Below, piece by piece: positions 1 through 9,182 of a DNA stretch of 64,000 bases. How positions within the stretch are numbered: position 1 is the first letter of the stretch; each line of letters opens with the position of its first letter. The notes under the pieces were generated by a model, which saw nothing but the letters and a program-made list of their open reading frames with translations, searched no databases and was not told where the DNA came from. This DNA comes from Weissella bombi (GTDB lineage: Bacteria; Bacillota; Bacilli; Lactobacillales; Lactobacillaceae). The position numbers were made by a program, and so were the translations under genes. The stretch spans positions 1 through 64,000 of the forward strand of contig NZ_FMAO01000009.1 of assembly GCF_900094835.1 (NCBI RefSeq), read 5' to 3'.

Positions 1-82
1 ATACCGAACACAGTAGTTAAGCTCAGTAGCGCCAAAAGTAGTTGGAGGATCGCCTCCTGCGAGGATAGGACGTCGCGATGCA
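1..82 (+). rRNA. rrf: 5S ribosomal RNA, 3' part
   Basis: The first bases match the conserved 3' two thirds of bacterial 5S rRNA: ACCGAACACAGTAGTTAAGC, then the GTAGTTGG...CCTCCTGCGAG arm and the closing TAGGACGTCGCGATGC. The 5' end lies outside the window, so this is the last gene of an rRNA operon running in the plus direction. The 3' end is estimated to within a few bases. No tRNA gene follows it. Confidence 0.93.
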
Positions 83-90
83 AATTTAGA

Positions 91-121
91 AGACTCACAG
101 TAAAATGTGAGTCTTTTTTTG
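91..121 (+). terminator. Terminator of the rRNA operon
   Basis: A perfect 9-bp stem AGACTCACA/TGTGAGTCT with a short GTAAAA loop is followed by eight T, directly after the 5S gene. It closes the rRNA operon. The 260 bases from here to the next gene are very A+T-rich and I see nothing definite in them. Confidence 0.9.
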
Positions 122-380
122 TGTCCATTATAAATAAATTATTATGGCATGATAATGTTTATGACAGTAATAATACGTGTAGAAAAACGATCAATTGACA
201 CATAAAAAATTTTTGCTTAAATAAAAAATAAGCATAACGTAAATAAAACAAATTAAATAACATGTAAAAATATTTAAAAATGTAGATATTTCAATATTTA
301 TTCATCCTAAACATATAAGGTTATTTTAAGTAAGTTAATTTAGACTAAGCTCTATTCAATAAGAGATAGGAGAGGTTTAT

Positions 381-893
381 ATGGTTAAATGGTTGAGAAA
401 TAGTCAAAGTAGTATGGTTGTATTAACATTGATTAGACTTTATGTGGGATATGTATGGTTAACAAGTGGATGGGGTAAGATTGCTTCTGGTAATTTTACC
501 GCAGAAGGTATGATACAACAGGCAATCAAGTCACCTGTAACAGGCGCAACAGGTTCACCGGCTTATGGTTGGTTTACTAAGTTCTTGGAAAATATTGTAC
601 AACCTAACATGGGATTATTTGATTTTATGGTGCAATACGGTGAATTATTGATCGGTTTAGGATTAATCTTTGGAACGCTAACAACGTTAGCATCATTTTT
701 TGGTTTAGGATTGAATTTTACATACTTATTAGCAGGAATGATTTCAACAAACCCTGTCCTAATTATTTTACAAATTTTGTTGCTAGTAGCAGGACTTAAT
801 GCTGGTAAAATTGGTGGTGACCGTTGGGTTATACCATTTATTCGTGAAAAAGTACCTTTTATGGGAAAAAGTAAAACTGCCGTTGAAAAATAA
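381..893 (+). CDS. DoxX family membrane protein
   Basis: A 170-residue protein with four predicted membrane segments (around residues 13-33, 80-105, 108-128 and 130-145). The early Arg-Leu-Tyr-Val-Gly-Tyr-Val-Trp-Leu...GW-x-K pattern is characteristic of the DoxX/TQO small-subunit family. These are small integral membrane proteins linked to respiratory or thiol redox functions, but the substrate here cannot be read from sequence. The start has a GATAGGAGAGG ribosome binding site six bases upstream. It is a single gene between the rRNA terminator and its own strong terminator. Confidence 0.7.
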   Translation: MVKWLRNSQSSMVVLTLIRLYVGYVWLTSGWGKIASGNFTAEGMIQQAIKSPVTGATGSPAYGWFTKFLENIVQPNMGLFDFMVQYGELLIGLGLIFGTLTTLASFFGLGLNFTYLLAGMISTNPVLIILQILLLVAGLNAGKIGGDRWVIPFIREKVPFMGKSKTAVEK

Positions 894-936
894 AAAAATA
901 TTATATAACAATTGATTTGTTATCTGATGACTGAAG

Positions 937-980
937 AACCGTCAATCTACACCTTAAAATGGTTAGATTGACGGTTTTTA
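937..980 (+). terminator. Terminator after the DoxX-like gene
   Basis: Inverted repeat AACCGTCAATCT ... AGATTGACGGTT, stem about 12 bp, followed by a short T run. It separates the DoxX gene from metG. Confidence 0.85.
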
Positions 981-1012
981 AACGTTTTCTCTTTAATTAA
1001 TTTTAAGATTAT

Positions 1013-1043
1013 CTGACAGTAGCCATTAAATCTTTGATATAAT
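1013..1043 (+). promoter_or_regulatory. Putative metG promoter
   Basis: CTGACA at 1013-1018 and a TATAAT at 1038-1043 lie 75-105 bases before the metG start. The spacer to TATAAT is 19; an overlapping GATATA at 1036 gives 17. No T-box anticodon or AGGGTGGNACC antiterminator signature is visible in this leader, so the gene does not look T-box controlled. Confidence 0.4.
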
Positions 1044-1117
1044 TGATTAACAGGCGTTAAATTAATGTAGCTAAAAATAACATCTTACTCATTCGTAAGG
1101 TGGGAGGTAGAATAAGA

Positions 1118-3121
1118 ATGGCAGAAGAAAAGAAAAGTTTCTATATTACAACACCAATTTATTATCCATCTGGTAAGTTGCACATCGGTAATACGTATAC
1201 AACTGTATTGGCTGATGCAGCAGCTCGTTACCACCGACTATTAAATGAAGATGTATATTTCTTAACGGGAACTGACGAGCACGGATTAAAAATTGAACAA
1301 AAAGCTGAAAAATTAAACATCTCACCAAAAGAATATGTTGATAAGATGGCTGCGGAGATTCAAACGCTATGGGCTGAATTGGATATCAGTAATGATGGTT
1401 TTGTTCGTACAACGGATGATTATCATGAAAAGGCAGTTCAAAAGATTTTCCAAAAGTTTTTGGACCAAGGTGATATCTACAAGGGACAATATGAAGGTTG
1501 GTATTCAGTTGATGACGAAGAATACTTCACTGAATCTCAATTGGCAGAAGTTTACCGTGATGAAGATGGTAACGTTACTGGTGGTAAGGCACCTTCAGGC
1601 CACGAAGTAGAGCTTGTTCAAGAGGAATCATATTTCTTTAAGATGAGTAAGTATGCTGACTGGTTGTTGGACTACTACAAGTCACATCCTAAGTTTATCC
1701 AACCATCAACTCGTATGAACGAGATGATTAAGAACTTTATTGAACCAGGACTTGAAGATTTGGCTGTAACACGTACTGCCTTTAACTGGGGTGTACCAGT
1801 AGCATCAGATCCAGATCACGTTGTTTATGTATGGATTGATGCGCTATCAAACTATATTACAAAGCTAGGTTATATGTCAGATGATACAACTTTGTTTGAC
1901 AAGTTCTGGCCAGCTAACGTGCACTTGGTGGGTAAGGAAATTGTCCGTTTCCACACAATTTATTGGCCAATCATGTTGCATGCTTTGGGATTGCCAATGC
2001 CTGAGACAATTGTTGGTCACGGTTGGTTAACAATGCGTGATGGTAAGATGTCTAAGTCAAAGGGTAACGTTGTGTATCCAGATACTTTGGCTGAGCGTTA
2101 CGGTATTGATGCCGTTCGTTACTACTTGTTACGTGCAATGCCATTTGGAAATGATGGTATTTTCACACCTGAAGACTTTGTTTCAAAACTAAATTATGAT
2201 TTGGCAAACGACTTGGGTAACTTGTTAAACCGTACAGTTGCCATGATTAATAAGTATGAAGCTGGTGTTATTCCAGAATTGCATACTGGTCTGACTGAAT
2301 TTGATCAAGATCTTGTTGAAACAGCAAAAGAAGTTATTGCTGATTACAACGATAATATGCAAGCATTGCGCACTGCAGATGCCTTGGCTAATGTATGGCA
2401 ATTGATTTCACGTGCTAACAAGTATATTGATGAAACAACACCATGGACACTTGCTAAGGATGATAGCAAAGCTGAAGTATTGTCATCAGTAATGGCTCAC
2501 TTAGCAGCTGCTTTGCGTGTTGTTGCAATCTTGCTACAACCAATTTTGACAAAAGCACCACAAAAGATTTTCAACCAATTAGGTTTGGATGATGCAAATG
2601 TTGATATCTTAGGATTAAGTTTTGAAGATATGCCAACTGGTGGTCACGTTGTGCCTAAGGGACAACCAATCTTCCCACGTGTTGATGTTGAGGCCGAAGT
2701 TGCTTATATTCGTGACAACATGACTGGTCAAGGTGGTAAGCAAACACGTTCAATGACGAAGCCAAAAGCACCAAAGACAATTACAACTAAGGATGAAATT
2801 GTTTTTGATGATTTTGAAAAGGTTGAATTACGTGTTGCTGAAATTAAAGAAGTTTCTGAAGTAGAAAAGTCTAATAAACTATTACGTTTTAAGTTAGATG
2901 ACGGTTCTGCGGATGGACGTACAATTTTGTCAGGTATTAAGAAGTTCTATCCAGAATATACAGAATTAGTAGGTAAGAAAGTTGCTTATGTAGCTAACTT
3001 GAAGCCTCGTAAGATGATGGGTGAACTTTCTGAAGGAATGCTACTTTCAGCTGAAAAAGATGGTAAAGTGACTTTGTCAATTTTGCCAGATGAAATTGAA
3101 GCAGGTTCAGAATTAGGCTAA
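1118..3121 (+). CDS. metG: Methionyl-tRNA synthetase
   Basis: Charges tRNA-Met with methionine in the cytosol. The Rossmann catalytic domain carries the HIGN form of the HIGH motif near residue 22 and KMSKSKGN near 310. An anticodon-binding helical domain follows, and residues ~560-667 form the C-terminal EMAP/Trbp111-like tRNA-binding domain (DFEKVELRVAEI, then GRTILSGIKKFY). The connective-peptide region has no CxxC pairs, so this looks like the metal-free version. I start at ATG 1118, with GGGAGG at 1102-1107; an in-frame GTG at 1100 lies upstream of that site and would leave it inside the gene. Length 667 residues is normal for Bacilli. It sits next to tatD-rnmV-rsmA in the usual Firmicutes order, with its own terminator. 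Confidence 0.97.
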   Translation: MAEEKKSFYITTPIYYPSGKLHIGNTYTTVLADAAARYHRLLNEDVYFLTGTDEHGLKIEQKAEKLNISPKEYVDKMAAEIQTLWAELDISNDGFVRTTDDYHEKAVQKIFQKFLDQGDIYKGQYEGWYSVDDEEYFTESQLAEVYRDEDGNVTGGKAPSGHEVELVQEESYFFKMSKYADWLLDYYKSHPKFIQPSTRMNEMIKNFIEPGLEDLAVTRTAFNWGVPVASDPDHVVYVWIDALSNYITKLGYMSDDTTLFDKFWPANVHLVGKEIVRFHTIYWPIMLHALGLPMPETIVGHGWLTMRDGKMSKSKGNVVYPDTLAERYGIDAVRYYLLRAMPFGNDGIFTPEDFVSKLNYDLANDLGNLLNRTVAMINKYEAGVIPELHTGLTEFDQDLVETAKEVIADYNDNMQALRTADALANVWQLISRANKYIDETTPWTLAKDDSKAEVLSSVMAHLAAALRVVAILLQPILTKAPQKIFNQLGLDDANVDILGLSFEDMPTGGHVVPKGQPIFPRVDVEAEVAYIRDNMTGQGGKQTRSMTKPKAPKTITTKDEIVFDDFEKVELRVAEIKEVSEVEKSNKLLRFKLDDGSADGRTILSGIKKFYPEYTELVGKKVAYVANLKPRKMMGELSEGMLLSAEKDGKVTLSILPDEIEAGSELG

Positions 3122-3144
3122 GTAGTTACTAATAAAATGACTAG

Positions 3145-3177
3145 AGGATTGAGGCAAACGTCTCAATCCTTTATTTG
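3145..3177 (+). terminator. metG terminator
   Basis: AGGATTGAG/CTCAATCCT 9-bp stem with an 8-base loop, then TTATTTG. Confidence 0.8.
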
Positions 3178-3206
3178 TAACAGAACGTACGAGAGGAGAT
3201 TAAAGT

Positions 3207-5153
3207 TTGACAATTTTTTATGCACTAGCATTAGTGTGCATCACAATTATTATTGCTAATTTTTTGACACAGGCTTTTCCAAAAATACCACAAGCACTAT
3301 GGCAAATCGTCGGTGGAATTCTTTTAGCTAGTTTACCGATTGTTAATCATTACGTGATTATGTTAGATCCGGAATGGTTTATGATGTTAGTTATTGCGCC
3401 ATTGCTATTTTATGAAGGACAGCATACACAAGCTAAGTTAATTTCAAAGCATTTTAGGTCAATTATTGAGCTTGCTGGTATTTTAGCAGTGTTAACGGTT
3501 GTTATTTTAATGGTATTTGGTCACGTTGCAATTGGCTGGACATTACCATTTGCGTTGGCATTGGCGGCAATTGTTACGCCGACTGATGCAACAGCGTTAG
3601 AATCAGTAACTAACGGCTTAGATATGCCTAGGGATATCAAGCGTTCATTGAGTTTGGAATCATTATTCAATGATGCGACTGGATTAGTTATCTTAGAGTT
3701 AGCTGTTCTGTGGATGAATACAGGAACTTTTTCTTTTGTTCATGGATTTAGTGAATTTTTGGTGGTAGCACTAGGCGGTGTGTTAGCCGGTTTAATTGCT
3801 GGATTTTTGTTTATTTACATTCGGCAGCATTTATTAAAATCTGAATTTGATGATACCATCGCACATCTTTTAATGTACTTTTTAGCCCCAATTGCTGTAT
3901 ATGGATTGGCTGAAGATATTTTTGGCGTTTCTGGTATTATTGCCGTTGTTGTGATGGGTGTTATGTCAAACGTTGAACAACAACATACACAATTTATGGA
4001 TCCAAAGCTAAATCGATTAACGTCACAATTAACAGAAATTGTGTCTCAAATATTAAATGGATTAGTGTTTGTTTTGTTAGGAACGTCACTCGTTCGTGTT
4101 GCCAAAGTTTATGTCTTACAGCCCGTTAGAGTTTGGGCAGCATTAGTTGGTATTGGTGTTGTATTATATATCGTAATGACATTCTTTAGGTATTTAGCCA
4201 TGCGTTATAGTGACCGTTTTGGCAATAAGTCATATTCTAAACGTGATAGTTTTGTGTTCGCAATTGGTGGCGTTCATGGTGCGGTTACAATGTCGATGGC
4301 TTTTTCATTACCATTTACTTTAAGTAGTGGATCAGCGTTTACTGAACGTAACGATTTATTATTATTGGCATCTACTGTTATTATTATGAGTTTGTTAGTA
4401 CCAGTTATCTTATTGCCTAATATTCTAAATCGATTGGCACCTTCTTATGATGAAGAAACGTATCAACAGGAACATACACGTATGGTAAATGCTGCGATAA
4501 CCTATGTTAGTCATACAGATGTATCGCAACGAACAAAAACAACAGTTATGCGACAATTACAGGACCAATTAGGCTATGGTAATGAGCAGTTAAATGAAGG
4601 AAATCGTAAACGTGCTTATCGTATATTGTTTAAAATAACTGATCAGGCAATAACGGCTGCAATCGATGAAAATCGTATTAGTGATGATGCCTTGAAACTT
4701 TATAATCGTATGCAATCTTTGCAAAATGGGTTTGGTAAAATTGGTAGACAACGGATGAGAATTTGGCGTCGTTTAACGACTCATATATTTAGACGACGGG
4801 TCGCCAATTATAAAGAAAATCACCATAATAAGCCTCAGGCAGTCGAAGAAGTTATTACAATTATTAGTGATGCTGTTACAGTATATATGGAAAAATTGCC
4901 TAAAGGAAAAATTGCACCAAAAGATATGATTGCATTAAGACAGGCATATTATCGTCAACAAGCGATGTTGCGGAATCAAAAGTCTAATTCCGTTGCTGAG
5001 CAACAAACGTTGTTAGATGGTTTAAAGATAGAATTAGATTATATTGAAGATCAGCGTACAACAGGTGATATTGATGCTGGACTTTTAAAGGCTCTGTACG
5101 ATGAAGTTATCAATGCACAGGCGGTTCTATTGGCAAATAGTAGTGATGATTAA
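3207..5153 (+). CDS. CPA1-family Na+/H+ antiporter
   Basis: A 648-residue monovalent cation:proton antiporter of the plasma membrane. The first ~410 residues hold about 12 membrane segments with the family marks TPTDATALESV (near 130), SLFNDATGLVILEL (near 152) and GGVHGAVTMSMA (near 348, where relatives usually have GGxRGA). A long, charged, helical cytosolic tail of ~230 residues follows, probably regulatory. Role: Na+ or K+ extrusion and pH homeostasis. It begins with TTG at 3207, preceded by GAGAGGAGA. Single-gene unit between the metG terminator and the tatD operon. The exact ion cannot be told from sequence. Confidence 0.85.
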   Translation: MTIFYALALVCITIIIANFLTQAFPKIPQALWQIVGGILLASLPIVNHYVIMLDPEWFMMLVIAPLLFYEGQHTQAKLISKHFRSIIELAGILAVLTVVILMVFGHVAIGWTLPFALALAAIVTPTDATALESVTNGLDMPRDIKRSLSLESLFNDATGLVILELAVLWMNTGTFSFVHGFSEFLVVALGGVLAGLIAGFLFIYIRQHLLKSEFDDTIAHLLMYFLAPIAVYGLAEDIFGVSGIIAVVVMGVMSNVEQQHTQFMDPKLNRLTSQLTEIVSQILNGLVFVLLGTSLVRVAKVYVLQPVRVWAALVGIGVVLYIVMTFFRYLAMRYSDRFGNKSYSKRDSFVFAIGGVHGAVTMSMAFSLPFTLSSGSAFTERNDLLLLASTVIIMSLLVPVILLPNILNRLAPSYDEETYQQEHTRMVNAAITYVSHTDVSQRTKTTVMRQLQDQLGYGNEQLNEGNRKRAYRILFKITDQAITAAIDENRISDDALKLYNRMQSLQNGFGKIGRQRMRIWRRLTTHIFRRRVANYKENHHNKPQAVEEVITIISDAVTVYMEKLPKGKIAPKDMIALRQAYYRQQAMLRNQKSNSVAEQQTLLDGLKIELDYIEDQRTTGDIDAGLLKALYDEVINAQAVLLANSSDD

Positions 5154-5313
5154 GACTCATAAAAGGAAATATTAATGTTTTACACTAACGAGCATGTTAT
5201 GCTTAATTAGTGATTGTATAAGCAATTTTTGGCTTTTTTTCAATCATTTGCTAGAATGATATAGACTAAAATTAAAAATAATTTAACCATACAAAAATAA
5301 CTAAGGAGTAAAC

Positions 5314-6135
5314 ATGGCAATTTATAAATCTGGGCAACGTCGTGCTGACGGATATGATACCCACACACATTTGAATGATGATACATTTTGGCATGACGTG
5401 CCAGCTTATTTTGGTAGGGCAACCGAATTTGGCATTGTAGAAATGAACATTGTTGGGTATGACAGTCAATCAAACGAACGTGCCATTCAATTAGCCCATG
5501 AATTTGAAGGAATGCATGCTATTATTGGTTGGCAACCAGAAGATATTGCGGAAATGGATGATAACAAATTAGCAATTTTCCGTGAACAATTACAAGATGA
5601 TGCAGTTATTGGTGTTGGTGAAACTGGTTTAGATTATTATTGGGATGATAATCCTGCTGCTGAAGTGCAGAAAAAAGCTTTTACACAACAATTAGAATTG
5701 GCTCATGAATTTAAATTACCAGTTACGGTTCACACACGTAGTGCAATGGCAGACACGTACGAAGCCTTAAAGAATGCGCATGTTGAAGACTTTGGTGGTG
5801 TGATGCACTCATTTACGGGAACACCTGAAGAAGCTAAGCAATTCCTTGATATGGGGATGTATATTTCATTTTCAGGAATCGCAACATTTAAGAATGCCAA
5901 GGATGTGCAGGAAACGGTGAAGTCAGTACCACTAGATCGTTTACTTGTTGAAACTGATGCACCTTATTTGGCACCAACACCAATGCGCGGTAAGCCAAAT
6001 GAGCCAATGTATGTACATTACATTATTGAATATATTGCTGAATTATTGGGCAAATCATATGATGAAATGGCGGAAATCACGACGAATAATGCACGTAGAT
6101 TATGGCATTTAGATCAAGCGACTGATGAAAATTAA
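5314..6135 (+). CDS. tatD: TatD family metal-dependent hydrolase (YabD type)
   Basis: A 273-residue amidohydrolase-fold enzyme, a predicted Mg2+-dependent 3'-5' exonuclease/DNase of the cytosol. Metal ligands visible: DTHTHL near residue 17, GVGETGLDYY near 107, VTVHTR near 147, GVMHSFTG near 167 and VETDAPYLAP near 213. There is a strong AAGGAG seven bases before ATG. It is the first gene of the tatD-rnmV-rsmA operon; its last 11 bases overlap rnmV. The N-terminus has a short extra segment before the first histidines compared with E. coli TatD. Confidence 0.95.
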   Translation: MAIYKSGQRRADGYDTHTHLNDDTFWHDVPAYFGRATEFGIVEMNIVGYDSQSNERAIQLAHEFEGMHAIIGWQPEDIAEMDDNKLAIFREQLQDDAVIGVGETGLDYYWDDNPAAEVQKKAFTQQLELAHEFKLPVTVHTRSAMADTYEALKNAHVEDFGGVMHSFTGTPEEAKQFLDMGMYISFSGIATFKNAKDVQETVKSVPLDRLLVETDAPYLAPTPMRGKPNEPMYVHYIIEYIAELLGKSYDEMAEITTNNARRLWHLDQATDEN

Positions 6136-6685
6136 AGAAGTAATTGTTGTAGAAGGACGTGCAGATACAGAAGCGTTACGGCATGCGGTTAATGCAGATA
6201 CAATTGAAACAAATGGTTCCGCGCTTAGCGAGCAAACAATTGCAGCGATTAAACAAGCGGCAGCTACTCGTGGCGTAATCGTGTTTACAGATCCGGATTT
6301 TAATGGTGAGCGGTTACGGAAAATCATCAGTAACGTTGTGCCAAATGCTAAGCATGCTTTTTTAACGAAAGACGAAGCTGGGCGATTGATTAAACATCAT
6401 AGTCTAGGAATTGAGTATGCAACACCTGCAGTGTTACGAACTGCTTTGCAAGATGTGTATACTGCTGAAACGACGGCAATCAGTTCTGATGTTACGATGG
6501 CAGATTTACGTCGCTTTGGGTTAGTTGCTGGACCGGATGCGGCTAAACGTCGGGAACATGTATCTGAAGCTATGAATTTAGGTTATGTAAATGGTAAACA
6601 ATTAATGAATCGTTTAATAATGTTTGGCATTAAAAAACAGGATTTATTAGCGGTTTTAGATGAATTAAATGAGGAAAAAGAATGA
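6125..6685 (+). CDS. rnmV: Ribonuclease M5
   Basis: Matures the 5S rRNA precursor in low-GC Gram-positives. The Toprim domain is clear: [11 protein letters not shown] at residues 8-18 gives the catalytic Glu, and [14 protein letters not shown] near 57 gives the metal-binding DxD pair. Length 186 is normal. The start lies inside the end of tatD and the stop overlaps the rsmA start by ATGA, so translation is probably coupled. Its substrate gene type (5S) lies 6 kb upstream. Confidence 0.96.
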   Translation: MKIKEVIVVEGRADTEALRHAVNADTIETNGSALSEQTIAAIKQAAATRGVIVFTDPDFNGERLRKIISNVVPNAKHAFLTKDEAGRLIKHHSLGIEYATPAVLRTALQDVYTAETTAISSDVTMADLRRFGLVAGPDAAKRREHVSEAMNLGYVNGKQLMNRLIMFGIKKQDLLAVLDELNEEKE

Positions 6686-7578
6686 CAGATGTGCCAGATA
6701 TTGCGACGCCAATGCGCACGCAAGCCATTATGAATAGTTTTGGCATTAATACAAAAAAGTCTTTAGGTCAAAATTTTTTGACGGATATTAATATATTGAA
6801 AAATATTGTTGCCGCTGGGGATGTGAAAGATACTGATAATGTTATCGAAATCGGACCAGGTATTGGAGCATTAACAGAACAATTGGCACGCTCAGCTAAA
6901 GAAGTTTTGGCATTTGAAATTGATGACCGTTTGATTCCAGTGTTGGATCATACAATGGCACCATATGACAATGTTACGATTGTTAATCAAGATATTTTGA
7001 AAGTTGATTTAGAATCTGAAATTAAAACGCATTTTAGTAACCCAGATGCACCATTAAAACTGGTTGCAAACTTACCATATTACATTACAACACCAATTCT
7101 TATGCAAGTTCTTCAATCAGATGTAAAGTTTGATAATATTGTTGTGATGATGCAAAAAGAAGTGGCAAGCCGTTTATCAGCTGAGGTTGGCACAAAAGAT
7201 TATGGTTCACTAACATTGGCGGTGCAATATCGTATGAATGCTACGTTAGCATTTACGGTATCAAGAACAGCATTTGTACCAAATCCTAATGTAGATTCGG
7301 CAATTATTTCATTAACACCACGTGAACCATTGGCAGTATTACCACACAATGAGCAACAATTGTTTAACTTATTTAAAGTTGGTTTTACAATGCGTCGTAA
7401 AACGTTGTGGAATAATTTAATTACGGCATTTGGTAAAGATGATGATATGAAAGAAAAGTTAACTGCTGCTTTAGAAGATGCTGCAATTGAACCACGTATT
7501 CGAGCTGAAAAATTGTCACTTGAAGACTTTATTACGTTGCATAATGCATTAGTAAAATCCGGTGTGTACAGTAAGTAG
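6682..7578 (+). CDS. rsmA: 16S rRNA dimethyladenosine transferase
   Basis: KsgA: dimethylates two adjacent adenines near the 3' end of 16S rRNA using S-adenosylmethionine. Motif [15 protein letters not shown] (residues ~56-69) binds the cofactor; motif [14 protein letters not shown] (near 131) is the catalytic loop; KSLGQNFL near residue 28 is the family N-terminal signature. At 298 residues it is full length. Third gene of the operon, overlapping rnmV by four bases. Confidence 0.97.
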   Translation: MTDVPDIATPMRTQAIMNSFGINTKKSLGQNFLTDINILKNIVAAGDVKDTDNVIEIGPGIGALTEQLARSAKEVLAFEIDDRLIPVLDHTMAPYDNVTIVNQDILKVDLESEIKTHFSNPDAPLKLVANLPYYITTPILMQVLQSDVKFDNIVVMMQKEVASRLSAEVGTKDYGSLTLAVQYRMNATLAFTVSRTAFVPNPNVDSAIISLTPREPLAVLPHNEQQLFNLFKVGFTMRRKTLWNNLITAFGKDDDMKEKLTAALEDAAIEPRIRAEKLSLEDFITLHNALVKSGVYSK

Positions 7579-7628
7579 CGCTATTTGCTATAATTATAAT
7601 TAGAACTAATTTTGAAAGAAGGTATGTC

Positions 7629-8999
7629 ATGGATTCCGGTCCGTCTATTATCACTAATTTGGTGATTATTATTGTTATTTTGTTGTTAGCTATTTTGTTT
7701 ACTTTAACAGAGTATTCATTGGTTAAGGTGCGTCCAAGTTCATTGCGTGCGATGCAAGAGGCTCGTGAAAAGCCTTCTGCTAAAATCGGACACGCTCTGA
7801 ACATGTTGGATCACTTATCAGAATATCTATCAACCGCACAAGTTGGTATTACATTAACATCATTGATCTTAGGTTGGTTAGGTGAAGATTTTATTGCAAC
7901 AATGATTGTTAATGCTGAAATCTTACCACCTGCAATTGCACACAGTGTGGCATCAATTGCAGCCATTTTGATCTTTACGTTTATTCACGCGGTCTTTACT
8001 GATTTGGTGCCAAAGAATATTGCGATTGATCAACCGGTTAAAATGTTGTTGGCCATTGTTAGACCTGTAATGTTTTTCCACGTTATTTTATTCCCATTAA
8101 TTTGGTTATTTGATCGTGCAGCTGCAATGTTTACAAAGTTGCTAGGATTTAATGCACATCCAGATGAAGATATTTATTCAGAAGCTGAAATTTTGTCTTT
8201 GTCAAAGGATGCTGCTGATGCAGGTGAATTGGATGAAGAAGACTTAACATTCATGAAACGTGCTTTTGCAATGAACGACAAAGAAGCTTTGGATATTATG
8301 ATTGATCGTACACAATTAACGGTTGTGGATGTGACAGAAACAATTTCTGATGCTTTAAATGTATATTTGGAAGAAAAGTTTTCACGAATTCCAGTTGTTG
8401 CAGATAATGATAAGGATAAGATTTTAGGATATGTCTTTTCATATGACTTGGTCCGCCAGGGACGTATTAGTCCAGACGCATCAGTTAGAACTGTCTTGCG
8501 TAACTTGCCAGTTGTTTCTGAAACACAACCAATTACAGAAGTGTTGCAAGAAATGATTGAGCATCGTGCACCAATCGTTGTTGTTAAGGACGAATTTGGT
8601 GGTACGTCAGGTATTGTTACGGACAAGGACATTTACGAAGAACTATTCGGTTCTGTTCGTGATGAGATTGATGATGTTGCTGATGATTTGGTTGAAAAGA
8701 TGGGCTCAGATGATGCAGGAAATATGCATTATCGTGTTTCTGGAAAAATGACGTTGTACGATTTTGAACGTTTCTTCAAGACAGAGCTTAGATCATTTGA
8801 ACAATCAGAAAAGGTAACGTTGACGGGTTATGTGTTGGATGAGCATCCAGATTTCCATGTCGGTCAAGCTATCCGCATTGCTAACTTTGAAATTACGGCG
8901 CTTGATTTTAAGGACGCATATATCGAGAAGTTTGAAGTTGTTGCATTACCTGCATCAGAAATTGATCCAGCAGATGATGATAATAACGAAAAAGACTAA
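7629..8999 (+). CDS. CNNM/HlyC-CorC family membrane protein, copy 1
   Basis: A 456-residue protein with an N-terminal DUF21/CNNM transmembrane domain (about residues 7-190, with TEYSLVKVRPSSL and GITLTSLILGWLGEDF), a CBS pair (about 215-340) and a C-terminal CorC_HlyC domain (about 365-440). Members export or sense Mg2+ or other divalent cations; the old haemolysin name is misleading. AAAGAAGG precedes the ATG. A close paralogue follows 180 bases downstream. Confidence 0.88.
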   Translation: MDSGPSIITNLVIIIVILLLAILFTLTEYSLVKVRPSSLRAMQEAREKPSAKIGHALNMLDHLSEYLSTAQVGITLTSLILGWLGEDFIATMIVNAEILPPAIAHSVASIAAILIFTFIHAVFTDLVPKNIAIDQPVKMLLAIVRPVMFFHVILFPLIWLFDRAAAMFTKLLGFNAHPDEDIYSEAEILSLSKDAADAGELDEEDLTFMKRAFAMNDKEALDIMIDRTQLTVVDVTETISDALNVYLEEKFSRIPVVADNDKDKILGYVFSYDLVRQGRISPDASVRTVLRNLPVVSETQPITEVLQEMIEHRAPIVVVKDEFGGTSGIVTDKDIYEELFGSVRDEIDDVADDLVEKMGSDDAGNMHYRVSGKMTLYDFERFFKTELRSFEQSEKVTLTGYVLDEHPDFHVGQAIRIANFEITALDFKDAYIEKFEVVALPASEIDPADDDNNEKD

Positions 9000-9031
9000 T
9001 TATGCACTGTTGATGTAAGTTAACAATGCAT

Positions 9032-9071
9032 AAAAGCTACTAAATTCGACATGAATTTGGTAGCTTTTTTA
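9032..9071 (+). terminator. Terminator between the two CNNM genes
   Basis: A 15-bp stem AAAGCTACTAAATTC/GAATTTGGTAGCTTT (one G-T pair) with a 5-base loop and six T. The two paralogues are therefore probably separate transcription units. Confidence 0.88.
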
Positions 9072-9182
9072 TCAAGTACCTGACGACAATTGTCGAGGGG
9101 ATGGATAAAGTATTTTATGCGAGATAAAGTTTAATATAATATGAATAATCGATGCCATTATATTTGAAAGTAGGAAATTAAT

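Noticed and set aside
121-380. tRNA genes after the 5S rRNA
   Set aside because: I found no cloverleaf or conserved GTTCRANYC arm in this A/T-rich stretch.
1021-1117. T-box riboswitch before metG
   Set aside because: The leader is too short and has no AGGGTGGNACCGCG-like antiterminator or Stem I elements; only a small CTTAC/GTAAG pairing near the ribosome binding site.
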